From: Deltaproteobacteria bacterium
GTDB taxonomy: Bacteria > Desulfobacterota > Desulfobaccia > Desulfobaccales > 0-14-0-80-60-11
NCBI GenBank assembly: GCA_021817645.1
Contig: JAKAGH010000111.1
Location: forward strand, 1 to 9,537
Length of the DNA stretch: 9,537 bases
Direction: 5' to 3'
Under the pieces are notes generated by a model that was not told the DNA's origin, did no database searches, and saw only the letters and a list, made by a program, of their open reading frames with translations. The first letter of the stretch is position 1, and every line of letters starts with the position of its first letter. The translations under genes were made by a program, and so were the position numbers. Below, in pieces: positions 6,427 to 9,537 of the stretch.

Positions 6427-8280
6427 ATGCCAAGATTTGAATCCATAGACCACCTGCGGGAATACCGCCGCCAGCTCATGGCCAAACGAGATGCCAACCA
6501 ACCCCAGGTCCTGGTGTGCGCCGGGCCGGGCTGCCTGCCCATGGGCAGCGAGGAAGTTGCTGCCGCGTTCCGGGAAGAGCTGGAGAAAAACGGTCTGGCC
6601 GCCAAGGTCGTCTTGAAGGAGTGCGGCTGCCACGGCCTCTGCGCCGGTGCGGTCCGGGTGCTCATCCGCCCCCAAGAAATCACTTACCAGCACGTAACCT
6701 CCGAAGACGTGCCGGAGATCGTGGAGAAGACCCTGAAGGAAGGGCAGGTGGTGGACCGCCTGGTCTATGAAGACCTCCACACCCAGGAGAAGGCCGCGTA
6801 CAAAAAGGACATCCCCTTCTTTAAGGGCCAGATGCCCATCGTCCTGCGCAAACTGGACATCATCGACCCCACCAGCCTGGACGACTACCTGGCCTTGGGC
6901 GGCTACCGGGGGTTACGCAAAGCCCTCATGGAAATGAAGCCGGATGACATCATCGACGCCATTGACCATTCCGGCCTCCGGGGCCGGGGCGGCGGCGGCT
7001 TTCCTACGGGCCGCAAATGGCGCATCTGCCAGGAGGTTGAGGACGAGCCCAAGTTCATCATCTGCAACGGGGACGAAGGCGACCCCGGAGCCTTTATGGA
7101 CCGGGCGGTGATGGAAGGCGACCCCCACGCGGTCCTGGAAGGCATGATCATCGGCGCGTTCGCCATCGGCGCCTCCAAAGGCTACATCTACGTACGCCAT
7201 GAGTACCCCCTAGCGGTGAGCCGCCTACAACTGGCCATCGAGCAGGCCCGGGAGTCCGGTTTCCTGGGGAAGAATATCCTCAGGTCCGGGTTCGACTTTG
7301 ATATCAAGATCTCCCGGGGCGCCGGGGCCTTTGTCTGCGGGGAAGAGACCGCGCTGATCCACTCCATGGAGGGTAACATCGGCGAACCCAGCCCCAGGCC
7401 GCCCTACCCGGCCCAGTCCGGGCTCTTTGGCAAACCCACGGTGATCAACAACGTGGAGACCTGGGCGAACGTGCCGGAGATCATCAACCTGGGAGCCGAC
7501 TGGTTTGCTAACATCGGCACGGAAAAGAGCAAAGGCACCAAGGTCTTCTCCCTGGTGGGCGCAGTGAATCAGACAGGCCTGGTGGAAGTGCCCATGGGCA
7601 CCACGTTGCGCCAGATCGTCTATGACCTGGGGGGCGGACTCCGCCAGGACCGGGAATTCAAGGCCGTGCAGACCGGCGGCCCCTCCGGAGGCTGCATCCC
7701 CGCCCAATTCCTGGACCTGCCGGTGGACTACGACAGCCTACAGTCCGTGGGCTCCATCATGGGCTCCGGCGGCATGATCGTCATGGACACCAGCAGTTGC
7801 ATGGTGGACGTGGCCCGTTATTTCATCAATTTCCTGTACCAGGAATCCTGCGGCAAGTGCACCCCCTGCCGGGAAGGATTGAAGCAGATTCTCTTCATCC
7901 TGGATGAAATCATCCACGGCCGGGGTCAGGAAGAGCACCTGGGTTTGATGGAGGAACTCTGCAACGCCATGTCCGCCGCGTCCATCTGCGGCCTGGGGAA
8001 GAGCGCGGTGAATCCCATCCGCTCTACCATTAAGTATTTCCGGGAAGAATACCTGGCCCATATCCGGGACAAAAAATGCCACGCCCTGGTGTGCCGGCCC
8101 CTGCTCAAATACACCGTGGACCCGGAGACCTGCACCGGCTGCCTGGCCTGCGTGCGGGAATGCCCGGTGGGGGCCATTTCCGGCAAAAAGAAGATGGCCC
8201 AGGAGATCGACCAGGAACTCTGCGTCAAATGCGGCCTGTGCTACGAAGCCTGCCAGTTTGAGGCGGTGAAGATCGAGTAA
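6427..8280 (+). CDS. NuoF/HydB-like NAD(H)- and FMN-binding subunit with ferredoxin tail
   Basis: Flavoprotein that exchanges electrons with NAD(H). The 617-residue product has the full HydB/HndC architecture rather than plain NuoF. It begins with a thioredoxin-like [2Fe-2S] domain (about 27-110; C31, C36, C68, C72). Next is the NuoF core with the NADH/FMN motifs GLRGRGGGGFPTGRKW (183-198), CNGDEGDPGAF (213-223) and GAGAFVCGEETAL (298-310), and an SLBB region around 383-432. The [4Fe-4S] motif is C475, C478, C481 plus C521. A 2[4Fe-4S] ferredoxin tail follows (C569/572/575/579 and C599/602/605/609). Between them His545, Cys551 and Cys556 match a conserved spacing in the HydB group, where a metal (Zn) site is reported; this last point is recalled knowledge. 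It begins 17 bases after the NuoE-like gene with only a weak ribosome site. Confidence 0.94.
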   Translation: MPRFESIDHLREYRRQLMAKRDANQPQVLVCAGPGCLPMGSEEVAAAFREELEKNGLAAKVVLKECGCHGLCAGAVRVLIRPQEITYQHVTSEDVPEIVEKTLKEGQVVDRLVYEDLHTQEKAAYKKDIPFFKGQMPIVLRKLDIIDPTSLDDYLALGGYRGLRKALMEMKPDDIIDAIDHSGLRGRGGGGFPTGRKWRICQEVEDEPKFIICNGDEGDPGAFMDRAVMEGDPHAVLEGMIIGAFAIGASKGYIYVRHEYPLAVSRLQLAIEQARESGFLGKNILRSGFDFDIKISRGAGAFVCGEETALIHSMEGNIGEPSPRPPYPAQSGLFGKPTVINNVETWANVPEIINLGADWFANIGTEKSKGTKVFSLVGAVNQTGLVEVPMGTTLRQIVYDLGGGLRQDREFKAVQTGGPSGGCIPAQFLDLPVDYDSLQSVGSIMGSGGMIVMDTSSCMVDVARYFINFLYQESCGKCTPCREGLKQILFILDEIIHGRGQEEHLGLMEELCNAMSAASICGLGKSAVNPIRSTIKYFREEYLAHIRDKKCHALVCRPLLKYTVDPETCTGCLACVRECPVGAISGKKKMAQEIDQELCVKCGLCYEACQFEAVKIE

Positions 8281-8290
8281 GCAGGAAGTA

Positions 8291-8314
8291 GTGAGCAGTG
8301 AGCAGTGAGCAGTA
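8291..8314 (+). repeat. 7-base tandem repeat (GTGAGCA)
   Basis: Three perfect head-to-tail copies of GTGAGCA (8291-8311), with partial copies at both ends, and a further CAGTGAGC at 8321-8328. It lies in the 104-base gap that separates the NuoF-like gene from the last gene of the operon. Because 7 is not a multiple of 3, the three TGA triplets (8292, 8299, 8306) fall in all three forward reading frames. Confidence 0.8.
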
Positions 8315-8384
8315 AATAGCCAGTGAGCCGGCCCATTAATACTGCAATTCACGCGGTTGGCGGTTAGCTGTTCAGGAGAATAAC

Positions 8385-9143
8385 ATGGTTTGGAAGATCA
8401 GTGATGAAACAGCATATGACACCCTGGGCGATGAAGTGCGCCTGACCATCAACGGCGTCACCATCCGCGCCCCCCAGGATCAAAGCCTGCTGGTCACCGC
8501 CCGGCAGAACGGCTTCGAAATTCCCACCCTGTGCTACCACCGGGACCTGCCCTCGGAGGGCCAGTGCCGCTTGTGCGTGGTGGAAATCGGGGAGCATCCC
8601 CGCACCCAGATCGTCAATTCCTGCACTTATCCCACCCAGGCCGGGCTGGTGGTGCAGACCCATTCGGAGACAGTGGTCCAGTCCCGGCGCATCGTGTTGG
8701 AACTGCTCCTGGCCCGCACCCCTAAGGCCAAGTTGATCCAGGAGCTGGCCGCAGCCCACGGGGTCTATGAATCCCGCTTTAAGACCGACGACCCGGAGGA
8801 ACTCTGCATTCTTTGCGGCCTCTGCGTCCGCACCTGCCGGGAAGTGGTGGGGGTGAGCGCCATCAGCATGAAGGGCCGCACTCCGGATAAGCAGGTGGCC
8901 ACGCCCTTCATGGAAAAATCCTCGGCCTGCATCGGCTGCGGTTCCTGCGCCTTCGTCTGCCCCACCAACGTCATCCCCTACACCGAGAAAGACGGCATTC
9001 GCACCATTTGGGGCCGGGACTTCGAACTGCAAGCCTGCAACGTCTGCGGCAACTACATCGCGCCCAAGTACCAGTTGGAGCACTGGGCCAAGATCACCGG
9101 CGACCCGGTGGAGACCTTCTGCGTCTGCCGGGATTGTAGATAG
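8385..9143 (+). CDS. HoxU/NuoG-N-terminal-like iron-sulfur protein
   Basis: Electron-transfer subunit resembling HoxU, or the N-terminal part of NuoG/HydA, with 252 residues. The N-terminal [2Fe-2S] ferredoxin domain has C50, C61, C64 and C80. Two four-Cys ferredoxin motifs follow: C141-C144-C147-C151 and C182-C185-C188-C192 followed by Pro. The His-Cys3 [4Fe-4S] motif that normally lies between these domains is absent: residues about 95-135 contain no Cys, reading LLARTPKAKLIQELAAAHGV where it should be. The C-terminus adds C218-x2-C221 and C248-x2-C251 (with C246), a possible zinc ribbon. No hydrogenase or molybdopterin domain is attached. AGGAG (8374-8378) lies six bases before the ATG. 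It would link the NuoEF-like flavoprotein to POR or to ferredoxin. It is the last gene of the operon and is followed by a terminator. Confidence 0.9.
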   Translation: MVWKISDETAYDTLGDEVRLTINGVTIRAPQDQSLLVTARQNGFEIPTLCYHRDLPSEGQCRLCVVEIGEHPRTQIVNSCTYPTQAGLVVQTHSETVVQSRRIVLELLLARTPKAKLIQELAAAHGVYESRFKTDDPEELCILCGLCVRTCREVVGVSAISMKGRTPDKQVATPFMEKSSACIGCGSCAFVCPTNVIPYTEKDGIRTIWGRDFELQACNVCGNYIAPKYQLEHWAKITGDPVETFCVCRDCR

Positions 9144-9193
9144 TTTGGGGAGGGCGGGAAGACCATAGAGTCCTCAGCCTGCAAGAATATTTT

Positions 9194-9227
9194 GGGGGCA
9201 CAGCTTGCTGTGCCCCCTTCTTCTCTT
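9194..9227 (+). terminator. Intrinsic terminator ending the por-diaphorase operon
   Basis: A perfect 10-bp stem, GGGGGCACAG (9194-9203) with CTGTGCCCCC (9208-9217), closes a 4-base loop and is followed by a T/C-rich tail (TTCTTCTCTT). It lies 50 bases after the stop of the HoxU-like gene. Confidence 0.88.
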
Positions 9228-9241
9228 GAGAGGTACGCAAC

Positions 9242-9308
9242 TCTCCTCTTAGGTTTCCGGAGGAGATTGCCGATGAATCAATCAATGCTTAACGTATCAT
9301 CAACATAA
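9242..9308 (+). other. Possible 11-codon mini-ORF with a paired ribosome site
   Basis: ATG at 9273 follows GGAGGAG (9259-9265) by seven bases and the frame (MNQSMLNVSST) stops at 9306-9308. The ribosome site can pair with TCTCCTC at 9242-9248 (7 bp), which would mask it. It may be a leader ORF or a coincidence in a region otherwise without genes. The stretch 9309-9422 shows nothing I can identify. Confidence 0.18.
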
Positions 9309-9435
9309 AGAAATATCTGGTTTAAAGCAGGGGCTTCTCCTCCTCTCCTTTCCACATTTCGGCATTGCTTCCAGCCTTCGCCCAACTGTCTCAACCGTTT
9401 CCTCCGGTTCCTGCCATAAACATAAGGAGTAAGTA

Positions 9436-9537
9436 ATGGGCAAAGCTGTGGCAGCATTTATGATAGGACTGGTCTGCCTGTTCCTATTCAGCTTCACTTT
9501 GGGGTCCAGGGTGATTATAGCGATTGCCAAAAGTTTT
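9436..9537 (+). CDS. Small membrane protein, N-terminal fragment
   Basis: The reading frame opens at ATG 9436 behind TAAGGAG (9423-9429) with a 6-base spacer and stays open for 34 codons to the window end. It begins MGKAVAAFMIGLVCLFLFSF, a short basic start followed by a hydrophobic segment of about 25 residues, which is either a membrane anchor or a signal peptide. The family cannot be told from this piece. It lies after the operon terminator, so it should have its own promoter, but none was clear in 9228-9422. Confidence 0.6.
   Translation, partial: MGKAVAAFMIGLVCLFLFSFTLGSRVIIAIAKSF

Noticed and set aside
8287..8328. CRISPR array or insertion-sequence end
   Set aside because: The unit is only 7 bases with no spacers, no cas genes, no inverted terminal repeats and no transposase in the window.
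5957..9143. Complex I (nuoEFG) or an [FeFe] hydrogenase operon
   Set aside because: There are no membrane nuo subunits and no full-length NuoG, and the H-cluster motifs of HydA are absent. The last gene ends after the ferredoxin motifs and a Cys-pair tail.

Overview
The window reads as a piece of the chromosome of an anaerobic, fairly GC-rich bacterium. Four-subunit pyruvate:ferredoxin oxidoreductase, an NADH-dehydrogenase-like diaphorase and an acyl-CoA ligase together suggest a fermenter, syntroph or sulfate reducer. A Desulfobacterota-type host (Desulfobacca/Syntrophus-like) is my best guess, but this is inferred from gene content and style and has not been tested by a search. All convincing genes are on the + strand.

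Layout. (1) 2-346: the C-terminal end of an AMP-forming acyl-CoA synthetase, closed by a very clean intrinsic terminator (358-390). (2) 435-1031: an unrecognised exported protein with a signal peptide. (3) 1137-2429: purA, adenylosuccinate synthetase, starting at TTG behind a strong Shine-Dalgarno. (4) 2430-2939: a 510-base gene-free region rich in structure. It holds a nested hairpin with a 10-codon mini-ORF, a likely extended -10 promoter (2655-2682) followed about 40 bases later by a strong terminator (2728-2776), and two more hairpins before the next gene. (5) 2940-9143: a seven-gene operon, porG-porD-porA-porB followed by NuoE-, NuoF- and NuoG/HoxU-like genes. Five genes are joined by 1- to 4-base stop/start overlaps, the sixth follows after 17 bases, and the seventh after 104 bases that contain a 7-base tandem repeat. 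(6) 9194-9227: a terminator. (7) 9228-9435: no recognisable gene. (8) 9436-9537: the start of a small membrane protein cut by the window end.

How the operon should work. PorABGD oxidises pyruvate with CoA to acetyl-CoA and CO2 using TPP and [4Fe-4S] clusters. In most organisms the electrons go to free ferredoxin. Here the enzyme is co-encoded with a diaphorase whose NuoF subunit has the three-part architecture of HydB/HndC from electron-bifurcating [FeFe] hydrogenases, plus a HoxU-like iron-sulfur protein. No hydrogenase catalytic subunit is present in the window. The natural inference is a pyruvate:NAD(H) enzyme, or a pyruvate/ferredoxin/NAD bifurcating or confurcating complex, in which POR takes the position that hydrogenase has in HydABC. 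The HoxU-like subunit also lacks the His-Cys3 cluster motif and ends in a CxxC...CxxC tail, so its electron wiring seems to differ from ordinary HoxU/NuoG. This operon is the most interesting item in the window.
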